Source: Conoideocrella luteorostrata | Taxonomy: Eukaryota; Ascomycota; Sordariomycetes; Hypocreales; Clavicipitaceae | Assembly (NCBI GenBank): GCA_032433595.1 | Contig: JASWJB010000451.1 | Location: 1 to 26,944, forward strand | Direction: 5' to 3' | Length of the DNA: 26,944 nt | Part shown: in pieces, positions 10,076-19,661 of the stretch | Numbering within the stretch: the first letter of the stretch is position 1 | How the letters are laid out: the number at the start of each line of letters is the position of its first letter | The notes under the pieces: model-generated | What the model saw: only the letters and a program-made list of their open reading frames with translations | Told to the model about the DNA's origin: nothing | The model's database searches: none | Made by a program: the position numbers and the translations under genes

Positions 10076-12711
10076 TTAATCCACTTCTCTCACCTCCCTT
10101 GCAATGGCATTAACCAAAGCCACCTTGACGCCAGCGCCGGTTAGCACATGGATCCACAGCCGCTGTGTGTCGCTCAGCCGGTCGTTCGCGCTCTTCACCT
10201 CCGCAAACATGACTTCGCCCCTCGGTGCTCCCGGTGCAGACTGACATGGAGCCTCCGTTGACGAGTCCGAGTCATCTGCTCGCCAGAGAATGAGGTCCGG
10301 CACCCCTCCCCCTCGATGCTTGTATTCCTGTGCCATGACTTTGCATACTGCCGCGAGAGCACTGCCTTCAAAGCATCCCACTAGCTCCGCCATGTCCTCC
10401 ACGTCAAAGTCCCAGTTCAACCCGATTACGCTGGTCCTGCGTTCATGCTCGCGCTCCCAGACTCGGCGCAGAATTCGTTCGCCGTCTCCGTTGGCAATCT
10501 CGACGAGACGGTGATTTATCTCGGACGCTCGTGATGGGAAGAAGGCATCCGTGTGCAAGTCCAATGGGCAAGTCTGATATGCCGTCTGAAATACATTCGG
10601 AATGTAGAGAAATAGAATGTCGTAAAAGAGATACGCAAAGATGGTCCGGATAGCGCCTCCCTCCGCGTGGTATCCTTTCCATCCTTCAGACCGGAAGTAA
10701 CTCAAGCACATCTCTTCCACGCTGCATTCCCCTCCGCTATCGTTTTCATCCAGCCAAATCGTCTTTGTTGAAACTGCTTGCGCACCGGGCTTAGGAGTCA
10801 AAATTCGTTTTAATTGAATGCCCTCGACATTGATCTCTAGAGGTTCCGCCAACCGCACATGGCCAAAGTCGTGCTGTAGGCGTCGCGGAATTCTCAGCTT
10901 CTTCTCCAGTTTGATCAGTCTCTTTTGAAGATCGTAATGATGTATGAGGTGGCAGTCGGGATCTTGGAGACCCGACTCACAAGTTGTGGCTGCTATTCTT
11001 TTCCACTGCTTTTTTCTTTGTTCCAAATCACCAACGATGACGCCGTCACCCTCTTCGTTTGGCATATAATGCTCCTCCAGTAGCGCCTTGCGCTGATACC
11101 ACGAACCTCGACGAGCCAGATGGAAGAGCTTTTGGTTGAGCAGTTCCTGGAGGAGCCCATGCTCCTTGGCATGTTCTTTCTGCCTCCCAAGCACCCACAG
11201 CGCCTTTACAATCAGCCTGGTGTATGAGTGTGCTGGATTGAACCTTCTCAGGTACGCGCCTTCGCCCATTTCGTACACCATGCGCTCCTTTTCCTTCTCT
11301 TCTTCAACGTACTGTCTCCACCGAGGATAGACCATGCCAAAGATGTCCATAATTCTTTGGAGACTGTCCTCACTAGGAATTCCAGAAGACTCGAGAATAC
11401 CGTCCACCTCTGCTTCCAGGCGAATAGCTGCCTCAAATTCCAGGACGTGTGAGCGTGATGCAAATATGGTTGAAGTCCGACAAACTATGTATTCAGGAAA
11501 GTTCCGCCTGGCAATTTTCGCCAGTATTATAGTCGTAAGTGACTTCTCTGTCCACTCAGTCGACCTATAAAATACCAGATGCACTCGTTCAAAGAGCTTG
11601 AATGTCAACGGCGACAGTCGAATGCATGGCCCTAAGACGGCGAGTATCTTGCTCAAGAAATGCTCGTTCCGATTTGAATTCTGTCTCCTTAGCCGAATCT
11701 TGTCGCCTGCTTTGGCCGATTCCTGATCAGTGGCCGAAGCGTCAGAATCACGACTGTTTTGCCGGCTTAACCCAAGCGCCATTAGCCCAACTTGCTGTTG
11801 ACTCATGCGACACAGTCCTTTGATCAGCTCAGTCTTGTTCTTCCCCTGGATTTTGGCCTCCTTGGCGACTGCCTTGAGCTCGTCCAAAAATAGCAGCGAT
11901 GCAGCCTCCTCCACATTGTCTATGTAGTCTTCAGATGCGTCAGCAAAAGTAAATGCATCGCCTAGGCAATATGGTTCGAGATCAAGCTCTGGGATCGTGT
12001 CTTTTGCCTTGGTGTCACTCTTTGGTGGTAGCCTTCGTATCAATTGTAATGTCTTGATGGCCAATTCCGGTTCCGAAATATCGGCATAGTATCCAAGACG
12101 GCTAGATCGGTGCCAAGCGGCTGTCTTCCTTAAAAATAGTCGGACATACCTAGTTCTGAGTTAGCCTTTCAAGCATTGCCTTTCCTCCACAAACACACTG
12201 ACAAATATTGCGCCTCGTAATCCAAAATTTTCCATGCTTTAAAAACCTCCATCTCTTTCTCGTCAAATAATTGCGACTCCTCTTCCAGAACCGTATCTAG
12301 GGCTAAATTGAAAGCATCAACGTATATGGAACTTCGACCCTTGATCCACAATGGCTTAGTTTTTCCCGTCGTTCCATCATCTTTAGGCTCCATTTGGGAG
12401 GATCTCATTTGCTCATACTCCTCAATTGCGCCGTCATCCGTTTGGGTTGGTGGCAATACGTTCTCGAAAGCCGTCACTCCCTGAGACTTTGAGCTTTCGC
12501 CGCGACTTTTCCTGTATGTGTCCCGCTCTGTCTTCCCGTGCTCTTTGTCTTCAGAATTAGACCGTTCAGAGTCTTCCGATTCCGAGTTCTTTATCTCATC
12601 TTGCCTCTTTCGCTTCTTGGATCTCTCTCCAAGGCTGTCATCAAGCGACACAGTCCCGCTGCTTTCGCAATTTGCGCCATGGCTGGACGGTTTTGTCACA
12701 AATGCATCCAT
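10076..12711 (-). CDS. FAN1: FAN1-type structure-specific DNA nuclease (VRR-NUC), two exons
   Basis: Coding exons are 12711-12203 and 12149-10076 on the minus strand, 860 aa, with a 53-bp intron (GTCAGT donor, CTAAC branch, CTAG acceptor). Splicing joins AQYL to YVRLF and restores the conserved LFLRKTAAWHR segment; unspliced, a TGA follows at once. The start is the ATG of MDAFV; upstream in frame there is only a GTG before a stop codon. FAN1 cuts branched DNA in interstrand-crosslink repair in the nucleus. Residues 1-120 are Ser/Lys/Glu-rich and probably disordered. A SAP-like helix pair lies at about 249-288 (LLFLDELKAVAKEAKIQGKNK begins it in part), then the helical/TPR part and the C-terminal VRR-NUC fold. 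There PDLILW with Asp788 and the E820-V-K822 of FAEVK give the PD-(D/E)XK metal site, all intact, and the conserved CPLDLHTDAFFPSR segment precedes it. No N-terminal ubiquitin-binding zinc finger is seen, unlike the animal protein. It diverges from sdc1. Confidence 0.93.
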
Positions 12712-13001
12712 CGTGTCCGGCACGATGCAGCATATTGCAGCATGTAGCTCGGACGCGCGATTGCATGTATATTGAATTCACGATGCAAGCCTGGGAGACG
12801 CGACTTACGCGGTTTAGTTGAAACACGAAGTCAGCTGACCTAGTTGATTAAATTTCATAGCGCAGCGCAGCTTTGAGTATTCACTCCCGAAATTCATCCG
12901 CGGGGTCGTCGCGTTCAACTCTGCAACATCGTTTTGGATAGTCTATAGTCACAAAGAAAAGCCGGTTTGGATCCTATAGAGAGTCTAAGATCTAAAGTAA
13001 C
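12712..13001. promoter_or_regulatory. Divergent promoter between FAN1 and sdc1
   Basis: 290 bp separate the two start codons, so both promoters must lie here. No classical TATA box is evident; GATTAAATTTCA (about 12846) is the only A/T-rich element. The arrangement could co-express the crosslink nuclease and the COMPASS subunit, but this is inferred from spacing alone. Confidence 0.5.
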
Positions 13002-13564
13002 ATGGCGGACGAAGCTTTAAAACCAGCAACAACACCAGAGGCCTCCGGCGTCTCCGCGACTATGGACAAAGCTTCTGAATCGAACCAGCCGCCCTTAACT
13101 AGCACACCTCAGAAGGATGTTGTAATGTCGGATGCTCCAATTGAGCAGGCAGCGGTATGTGGCGACGAAGCTCAAAGTCGCAGTCGTTACCATGAATACC
13201 AGCGCTAATTTAAGTTGTCGTTAGTCCCCATTGCCAGCCAACCTAGCTCCAAGCCCAGCACCTGGTAGAACTGGTACTCCCGCTCAAGGTTCGCGAGCCG
13301 CATCTGTGCACCCAGATCCTGGATTCACTATGCCTTCTGAAGCGCCTGCACACGGTGACTCCACGAGAAGGTACTTAAATACCAAAGTAACGGGAGTTTT
13401 GCTGGAGGGCATGAAGAAATTGGCTAAAGATCAGTAAGCTATGTGCCACCGTCCACCAAATCGATGTTGTTTGCTGACGATTGCGTCGTAGACCCAACGA
13501 TCCTCTACGCTCATTAGGGGAATACCTTATCCAAAGGTCGAAAGAATTAGAAGGCGCAAATTAG
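13002..13564 (+). CDS. sdc1: Sdc1/Dpy-30 subunit of the COMPASS (Set1) H3K4 methyltransferase complex, three exons
   Basis: Exons 13002-13154, 13225-13433 and 13492-13564 give 144 aa. Introns are 70 bp (GTATGT...TTAG, phase 0) and 58 bp (GTAAGC...GTAG, phase 2). The second junction rebuilds Gln in KDQPNDPLR, which fits the Dpy-30 consensus exactly. The last about 44 residues form the Dpy-30 dimerisation motif, from YLNTKVTGVLLEGMKKLAKD to EYLIQRSKELEG. This two-helix bundle docks on the Ash2/Bre2 subunit of COMPASS in the nucleus. Residues 1-100 are Ala/Pro/Ser/Thr-rich and unstructured, usual for fungal Sdc1. The start ATG has A at -3 and the sequence GTAACATGG. It diverges from FAN1 and converges on rps13. 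Identification is firm because the Dpy-30 motif is distinctive. Confidence 0.93.
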
Positions 13565-13881
13565 AGAGCGCACTAGTAGAAGGTCAAGGGCCTCGGGTGG
13601 GCATTAAACATGCATGAGCAGGCGTTTGGGAGTCAATTGTATTATTTTCACGACCATAATGACACCATACCACTTTTCATGAGATGATATACAAGAAAAT
13701 TTGGGGTAGTCAAATCGCTTTCAATTGTAGCTTCTTCGACTAAATCGTCAGGGTCCGCCCAGACCAGGGACCAAGCATCAGGGCTTCTAAATGCAGGTTT
13801 TGCCATAATTTTCCTCCCCAACTCCAGGACCAATGCGAATCCACCATTCATAAACTGCGACTAACTCATCGTTTTCCCACT
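13565..13881. other. Convergent intergenic region, sdc1 and rps13 3' ends
   Basis: 317 bp between the two stop codons must contain both 3' UTRs. The minus strand is open at 13851-13648 (67 codons), directly after the rps13 stop, but shows no family resemblance. I see no RNA gene. Confidence 0.5.
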
Positions 13882-14607
13882 TTATGCGACAATGGTGGAG
13901 GCAGTAGCAGACTCGTACTTCCAGGTAGGAGGCAAGACACCGACGGTCTTGTAGTAACGGGCCAGACGGTGGATTCGGGACTCGATAAGGATGAGGCGGA
14001 ACTTAGAGTCCTTGTCCTTACGGTTGCGCTCAAGATGCTTGCGAACAGCAACAGCCTATAAAAACCTTGTAAGCATTTTCTGCTCTTTAACCCGTAAGGC
14101 AGTTGCATAATCCGTGAGCTCTTCCATCACATACCTTCTTGATCAACATGTACAAGTCCTCAGGAAGCTCGGGGGCAAGGCCTGTGAAAAAATCACTCTG
14201 TCAGCGTTAACCGTACAGAGGCAGTAAAGAGAGAACTTCTCTCATATATGTGTGTATATATTTTCTTTCGCCACATCCTTCTCTTTCTTCAGGGTACCAT
14301 ACCATTTGACTTGAGGATTCGGAGAATTCGGTTACCTACGGAAGATCATGTTAGTAAAACCAGCTCGACAATTAATTCCCTGAGTCTGCTCGCATCAAAA
14401 CATACCGGTGATAATCTTCACCTGGGCAACACCATGGGAGTCACGGAGGATGACACCGATCTGGGAAGGGGTAGCACCCTTTCTGGCCAGCTTGCAAATC
14501 TGCTCAACGACCTGCTCGGGGGTGGTCTTCAACCACGCCGGGGCGGCGCGAGAGTAGGGGACCGCGGAGGCAGAAATGCCCTTGCCCTTGCTGTGAAGTC
14601 TACCCAT
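13882..14607 (-). CDS. rps13: 40S ribosomal protein S13 (uS15), four exons
   Basis: Exons on the minus strand are 14607-14406, 14335-14303, 14181-14135 and 14055-13882, giving 151 aa, the usual eukaryotic length. The protein starts [20 protein letters not shown] and ends [10 protein letters not shown]. Introns are 70, 121 and 79 bp; the first has a textbook TACTAAC branch site. The second coding exon is only 33 nt. The N-terminal S13 domain spans residues 1-60 and the S15 helical domain about 70-150. It is a core protein of the small ribosomal subunit. Ribosomal-protein introns in animals host snoRNAs; I looked for box C/D pairs in these three introns and found none convincing. All junction phases agree and the whole family sequence is recovered, so the model is secure. 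Confidence 0.96.
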
Positions 14608-14880
14608 CTTGGCTGTGTTGTCGTGGTGGTTGAGGATGAGGAATTATCGGATGGTAGTGGTGAGGTCGCAAGTCTCGAAGTATTGTGTGGAGCTACAAAT
14701 TTTCGCTTAGTTAGGGCAGGTTGTGCGTGGGAGACTACCGCCCGAACCTGAGCAGCGAGATTGTGCCTAATTTCACGTGACATGTCACGCCTGAGATTGG
14801 AACTGCCATGTGGGTACTCCGTACGGAGTACTTCCCGACGCGCTAGCTTTGTTTAACTCAGGCATTGGCTTTGATTTTCC
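14608..14880 (-). promoter_or_regulatory. rps13 promoter region with CACGTG and TTAGGGC sites
   Basis: TCACGTGA, a perfect Cbf1-type palindrome, lies at 14773-14780, and TTAGTTAGGGC (read on the plus strand) at 14706-14716 contains a Tbf1-like TTAGGG core. Cbf1 and Tbf1 sites are known to drive ribosomal-protein genes in several non-Saccharomyces ascomycetes. Their presence 100-175 bp upstream of this start fits that wiring. The 18-bp palindrome at 14814-14831 lies farther upstream. Confidence 0.5.
14814..14831. repeat. Perfect 18-bp palindrome GTACTCCGTACGGAGTAC
   Basis: Two TACGGAGTA copies in opposite orientation overlap by two bases to form this perfect palindrome with a CCGTACGG core. 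It is the most symmetrical member of the family in this window and lies about 207 bp upstream of the rps13 start codon. Confidence 0.85.
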
Positions 14881-15477
14881 CAACCTGCACTTTTCTCTGC
14901 TCGTCACAATGTACGTTTTACTGACGCCCACCCTTTGTCAGAGCAGTTGAGCCACTGGCAAACCGTCAATCAAGACCATATTGTAAGTAAGACCTGTCAA
15001 TTCTGCGCACATAGCCTTCAAAAGCATACCTACATGATGATACGAACACACTTGTTTCAATATTCTGGTACCTCTTATGTTAGAGTCTTTGGACTCGATG
15101 AATGAACTGGACTTCTGATATCTTTTGCCTATTTTTCACTTTATGAGTCACGTCGTCGCTCGGCGAGTTTTGGCTGCATCAAGCTAACATCCAACAAGAG
15201 TTTGTAGATCCATTAGAACCCGTACTTGGTAAATTCATAGCCCTATGACGACCCTTAAAAGCACTACTGTTTAATCCCTGGCCCACAACCGCGACTCCCA
15301 TGTCAACTGCATCCGCTGGTACTAAGCCATGATTCTCTTGCCTTGCCTTTTTGATTTCCTGTTTTACATATAAATGAATACACAGATAGTCTCGAATTAT
15401 TTCCTGGGTTTACCCACGCACATAGCCAAATTGAGTTGATTCTTCCCTGAAATAGAATTCACTATGCCATGAGATAT
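14881..15477. other. Intergenic region between rps13 promoter and U2AF65 3' end
   Basis: About 600 bp without a supportable gene. A TGAGTCA at 15144-15150 matches the bZIP (Gcn4/Cpc1) half-site pair. The right part should hold the U2AF65 3' UTR. A 13-codon ATG frame at about 14908 has nothing to support it. Confidence 0.45.
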
Positions 15478-17487
15478 TTACCAGGCGCTCACGTCAAAAT
15501 TCTCCTGTAAGAAGCGTTAGAATACTGCAGAGTGTTGGACATAAGAGAACAACATACTTCTGGGAAATACGTCGTAACGACAGTTCGATCAGCGAATTTT
15601 CTTCCTGCTAAGGCCGTTAGAGCCTTGTGGCAAGCCTCTGAAGAATCAAATTTAACAAAGATCTTGCCGACTCCAGCAGCCTGTCTGCTGCCGCCAACCG
15701 GACGGGGAATCTTCAACTCCAGGATAGTGCCATATTTGGAACACTCTTCCCGGACATCGTCGCAGATTTCTACACATATCGTCAGTCCACAAATCACAAT
15801 CTACGCGTCGTAATTCGCTTACCCTCGTATTCTTCGTTATCCATAAGCTCTTCTGGTGTAACCATATTGAGGAGTTGAAGAACACGTCCTTTTTCGGCGT
15901 CGTTGGACGTCTGCGATGCGAGGCCGCTGATGGCGGTGATACCAACGTCAAAATTGGCCACTTGAGTAGGTCCAATGCTGGCTTTTACAACCTTGAGCTT
16001 TTTGTCGCCAACACTCATGCCGTTCAGCGCATTCAGGGCCGGCTCGTTGGCAGAGCTAGGCTCAAGATATTCCGCAAAAGCAATTCCCTGCGTCTGTTAG
16101 AAATTGTAGATCTGATACTGCCAAATATGATCCGCTTACCTTTGATTCTTCTGTGCCGCGATCCTTGACGAGCACGAACGCCTTTGGCTTACCAAAGGCA
16201 GCCAGTAGCTCAATGATCTGTTCCTCAGTGAGAAACGTGGGAATATTCGTTACAGACAGCTTGTGCACGGTGTCTGGGACAACATTTGAAATGACGTCGG
16301 GATCATAAGCCATCTCCTCGGGAATGGCCGGCATAACGTAATCTTTCGGTCGACGAATTGCTAGGCCATGTTCCTGTCCATCAGCACCATTCATCGTATC
16401 GTCTGGCCCCATAGATACACCGTCCAGGGCAAGAGCTACCGTCGCGTCGCTGGCATTCCTGAATTCCAGGACTGCAAACGATCGATCGGTAGAAAATTGA
16501 CACAGAGAACAGGGGTCTGAACTCTCAATAACATTCAAGCCATTAAGCCGGAGGTTGAAGAACGACAAGATACTCTCTTCGTTGCTTCCCTGTGGGATAT
16601 TGGAGACGATCAGTCGCTTTGCCTGTCGAGAGTTGCTTGCCTTCAAGCCAGCGCTTGAGACGCCGCCATTTGGCTCCTTCATAAACGCCTGTAGTTTGGT
16701 AGGGTCCATCGGCTGTTGTCGCGGGGCTCCAGGTAATGGAAACATGCCTGACAACTTCGCCTGCTCTGCCGTGACCACCTCGTATCCCGGAGGCTTCATG
16801 TCCCACTGGGTCATTCTCCTCTTGCGTTCCAAAACAGGTATGATGTCCGTCAAATCTGGAGTCGGTTCCCGAGGTTTAGGAGGTGTAGGGCTTCTGCGGG
16901 CTTCTTGTCTGGGAAATCCAGGATCTTCTCGTCGGTCGCGACCGCCTCGACGACGGTCATCGTAACCATCTCGGTCTCGCCTGCTGGGTCTATCATCATC
17001 GTCTCGCCGGGCGTCTCGGCGAGAGGAGCCCCGATCACGATCCCATTCGCGTTGCTCTCCCCTACGGTCGCGTCCAGAGTATCTATCCTCTCGTTCCCTG
17101 TCGCGGTGATTGCGGCTGGAAGAGTAAGCATCCACATCACCCTCTCCTCGGCGGTGGCTGCCTCGATGATCAGGAGATCTTGATCGTCTGCGATCTCCTC
17201 GATCGCGGTCGCGGTCGCGGTCGCGGTCACGCTCTCGATCTCGGTCTCGATGACCCTCCCTGTCCCTGTGGCGGTCCCGACGGTCATCTCGGTCACCTCT
17301 TGAAGACTACATTATGATTAGTAAACATAAACAGCATGATTTCATCGACGTACAGGATGTTCTCGACCCCTTCGGCCATCTGCATGTGGAAGAAAATTGG
17401 TTAGCATTATTTCCAAATTGACGAGGTGTTTGTGTTCTCCCCTGGGCAATGCTTACCTCGAGACGAATAATTGTCGCCGTTCATCAT
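15478..17487 (-). CDS. U2AF2: U2AF large subunit (U2AF65) splicing factor, six exons
   Basis: Minus-strand exons 17487-17457, 17379-17354, 17306-16140, 16087-15823, 15769-15558 and 15504-15478 give 575 aa; all phases close. Two ATGs are adjacent (17487, 17484); the second has A at -3 and may be used. The protein binds the polypyrimidine tract and recruits U2 snRNP in the nucleus. Residues 1-150 are an Arg/Asp/Ser-rich domain with a run of RD dipeptides. W177 in RRMTQWDMKPPGYE is the U2AF35-binding tryptophan segment. RRM1 is about 239-325, RRM2 about 367-450 (HKLSVTNIPTFLTEEQ). The last 100 residues are the UHM, with the R553-K554-F555 loop and a C-terminal Trp after ENFDVSA. The UHM binds RW motifs such as those in SF3B1, encoded nearby. 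Exon 2 is a 26-nt microexon. The gene is divergent from OGG1. Confidence 0.95.
17354..17379 (-). other. 26-nt microexon of U2AF65
   Basis: It lies between a 77-bp intron (GTAAGC donor, GCTAACC branch, CATGCAG acceptor) and a 47-bp intron (GTACGT donor, TTTACTAAT branch, TGTAG acceptor). Its inclusion keeps the frame (SSR-DGRRGREHP-SSRGD). Joining exon 1 directly to exon 3 would read GTC TTC AAG AGG and then TGA, a stop within five codons. Confidence 0.8.
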
Positions 17488-17922
17488 GTGCGACCGTTTG
17501 TCCCTACGATAGACAATCGACAGGTCCCTTTACAAGTGATGCTTTAGGTCTATCGCGACAAGGACGAAGATCTGAATTGGGCTTTAAGTTTCTAGGTGCC
17601 AACTCTTGTCTTGAAGCGAGGCTGGAGCTTTTTTGTTGGTAGAGCTAGACCGTATTAGGACTAGTCAAGTCCACTGGCTTAGTGTGGCAAGCAGCCGATA
17701 TGGTTTGACGGTAGATCCACGGATTCAAAGTCAGGGGTACAGCGTACGGAGTAGAGCAACTCTTGTAATACAAGTACACACGGTATATGCGTGTGTACGA
17801 ACATCGAGTGGCGATTTCAAGACTTTCCCCATGTTCCTCTCCCCCTCCTCTCCATTCTTTCACGCTTGGGAGCTGGTTCCTCACGGATTGGATCTTGAAT
17901 TTTGACTGGATTGACGAGAAGG
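17488..17922. promoter_or_regulatory. Divergent promoter between U2AF65 and OGG1
   Basis: 435 bp separate the two start codons. A TACGGAGTA motif lies at 17745-17753 near the middle. No strong TATA box is seen; pyrimidine-rich sequence at 17830-17865 (CCCCCTCCTCTCC) precedes the OGG1 start. Confidence 0.5.
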
Positions 17923-19251
17923 ATGTCTGTAAAAAGGTTGTCTGAGTGGCGAAAGTTGCCCGTTAGTTTGTCTGAGCTGTGCATTGATACAACGTTAAGA
18001 TGTGGTCAGTCATTTAGGTGGCGGAGAATCCGCGACGAGTGGTAAGTAAGTTCATCTTCACAGATCTGGTTTTAGTTACTTATTTCACACTGTAGGACAT
18101 GCACGCTGTATGGCCGCATATTGTCACTGAAGCAAGATGCTACTCATCTCCATTACAAAGTTACTTGGCCGGAGCATTATGACAGTCCCCCAGCTTACTC
18201 GGTAAATACCAAAATTGCAATGGCCAGCAATGATGATACGGAAGCGCTTCTTCGCCGATACTTCAGTTTACATCTCAATCTTGGAGCGCTCTATGAACAC
18301 TGGTCGGAAGCAGACTCTAACTTTCAGAAGAAGGCACCAGAATTCACAGGCGTTCGCATTCTTAGCCAAGATGCTTGGGAAGCTCTGGTTTGCTTCATAT
18401 GTAGCAGCAATAACAATATCAGCCGGATTTCTCAAATGGTATTTGCCATGTGTACTACCTCTACCCTCTCCGCCTCTGTCTAACACTTTTAGGTTCACAA
18501 GCTGTGCAACCATTATGGTCCACTTATCGGCCACATTGGGGACGAACCAATGCATGATTTCCCAACACCAGAGGATCTTACTGATAAAAACGTCGAGTCG
18601 CATCTACGAGAATTAGGGTTCGGATATCGTGCCAAGTACATTGCGAATACGGCCCGCGTCGTTGCTTTCGAGAAGCCAGCCTACTGGTTAGAGTCTTTGC
18701 GCAACCCGCGCCACCAAGGGCCGAAGGCATCACCCGCAGACTCTATTTCCGGTCATGCAACGTATAAAGAAGCGCACGAAGCACTTCTATCGTTACCGGG
18801 TGTTGGGCCAAAAGTTGCGGACTGCGTGTGCCTCATGGGACTTGGATGGGGTGAATCCGTCCCAGTGGACACACACGTATGGCAAATAGCACAAAGGGAC
18901 TACAAATTCGGGAAGACTAAGACAAAGACGTTCAACAAGGTCATGTATGATGCTGTTGGTGATCACTTTCGGAAGATTTGGGGAGAGTACGCGGGATGGG
19001 CTCATTCCGTGCTTTTCACCGCTGATCTCCGAGAGTTTTCAGACCGCAAAGAAAAAAATCGAGCCGTTGTACCGATTGGGGTCAAGTCTGAGATCATGCA
19101 AGAGGAATTAATAATAAGTGGACCGAGGAAAAGGAAGCCGGTGGTGCAGGCGAGGGTGAAAACGGAGACTAAAGTGGAAGATGTCGGAGATTCAAAACTC
19201 GTCGAAATAAAAACATCGTATAAGCGTCGACGAACCAAGCCGACGTCGTAA
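17923..19251 (+). CDS. OGG1: 8-oxoguanine DNA glycosylase/AP lyase OGG1, three exons
   Basis: Exons 17923-18041, 18096-18438 and 18493-19251 give 406 aa; introns are 54 bp each (GTAAGT...GTAG and GTATTT...TTAG). The enzyme removes 8-oxoguanine paired with cytosine and nicks the resulting abasic site. The N-terminal domain has LRCGQSFRWRRI and then SLKQDATHLHYKV. The helix-hairpin-helix-GPD part carries LPGVGPKVADCVCL, with catalytic Lys261, and VPVDTHVWQIAQRDY, with catalytic Asp280. The Lys-Asp spacing of 19 equals that in the human enzyme, so it should be active. SSNNNISRISQMV, conserved in the family, precedes intron 2. The C-terminal 60 residues are a basic fungal extension with PRKRKP and YKRRRTK, likely nuclear localisation signals; a mitochondrial presequence is not obvious. 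It shares a promoter region with U2AF65 and lies head-to-tail before SF3B1. Confidence 0.96.
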
Positions 19252-19661
19252 AGATATGTTTCCGGCGTTTCTCAAAGACTGAATATATTATATTGCAGGT
19301 TTGGTCCCAGGTTGAATACCTTCATCAATAGAGCATATGGTGAAATGAGCAGAACCAAATGCTAATTGTAGAGCACATTTACTTATCTGACCTGACTATG
19401 ACTTTTGTGCTTGAAAAGTGAGAGGTGACTGAAGCTGGGAGCGCAACCACCGAGGGACAAGGGGGAGACCGGGTAAAACTCGGCTGTTAAAGTTCTCGCA
19501 AGCTCTGAGACTTTTCGCCGCCACGGCTGAAAATGGGGTCTGACAACCTGTTCGCATCAACCAAACACCCCGTTGAGACTGCTCATCCATGTGCAACGAG
19601 AACTCTGGAATTTTGTCGTGCGATCTGGAACCGGGATGAGGTGAACCTTTGTTGAGACAAA
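19252..19661. promoter_or_regulatory. OGG1 3' end and SF3B1 promoter
   Basis: 410 bp lie between the OGG1 stop and the SF3B1 start. An A/T-rich GAATATATTATATTG near 19280 may serve 3'-end formation of OGG1. I see no clear TATA box near the SF3B1 start, and no RNA gene. Confidence 0.4.

Noticed and set aside
12712..12723. Upstream GTG start for FAN1 adding four residues
   Set aside because: Non-ATG starts are rare in nuclear fungal genes and the ATG at 12711 has A at -3; no in-frame ATG lies upstream before a stop.
13648..13851. 67-codon minus-strand frame just after the rps13 stop
   Set aside because: Looks mildly protein-like but falls in the overlapping 3' UTR zone of two convergent genes and matches nothing I know.
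14056..14405. Possible snoRNA in rps13 introns
   Set aside because: Animal orthologues host U14-type snoRNAs, but no paired box C and box D with a closing stem was found in the three introns.
17183..17226. GCGGTC repeat on the plus strand as an independent repeat element
   Set aside because: It is the coding sequence for the Arg-Asp dipeptide run of U2AF65.
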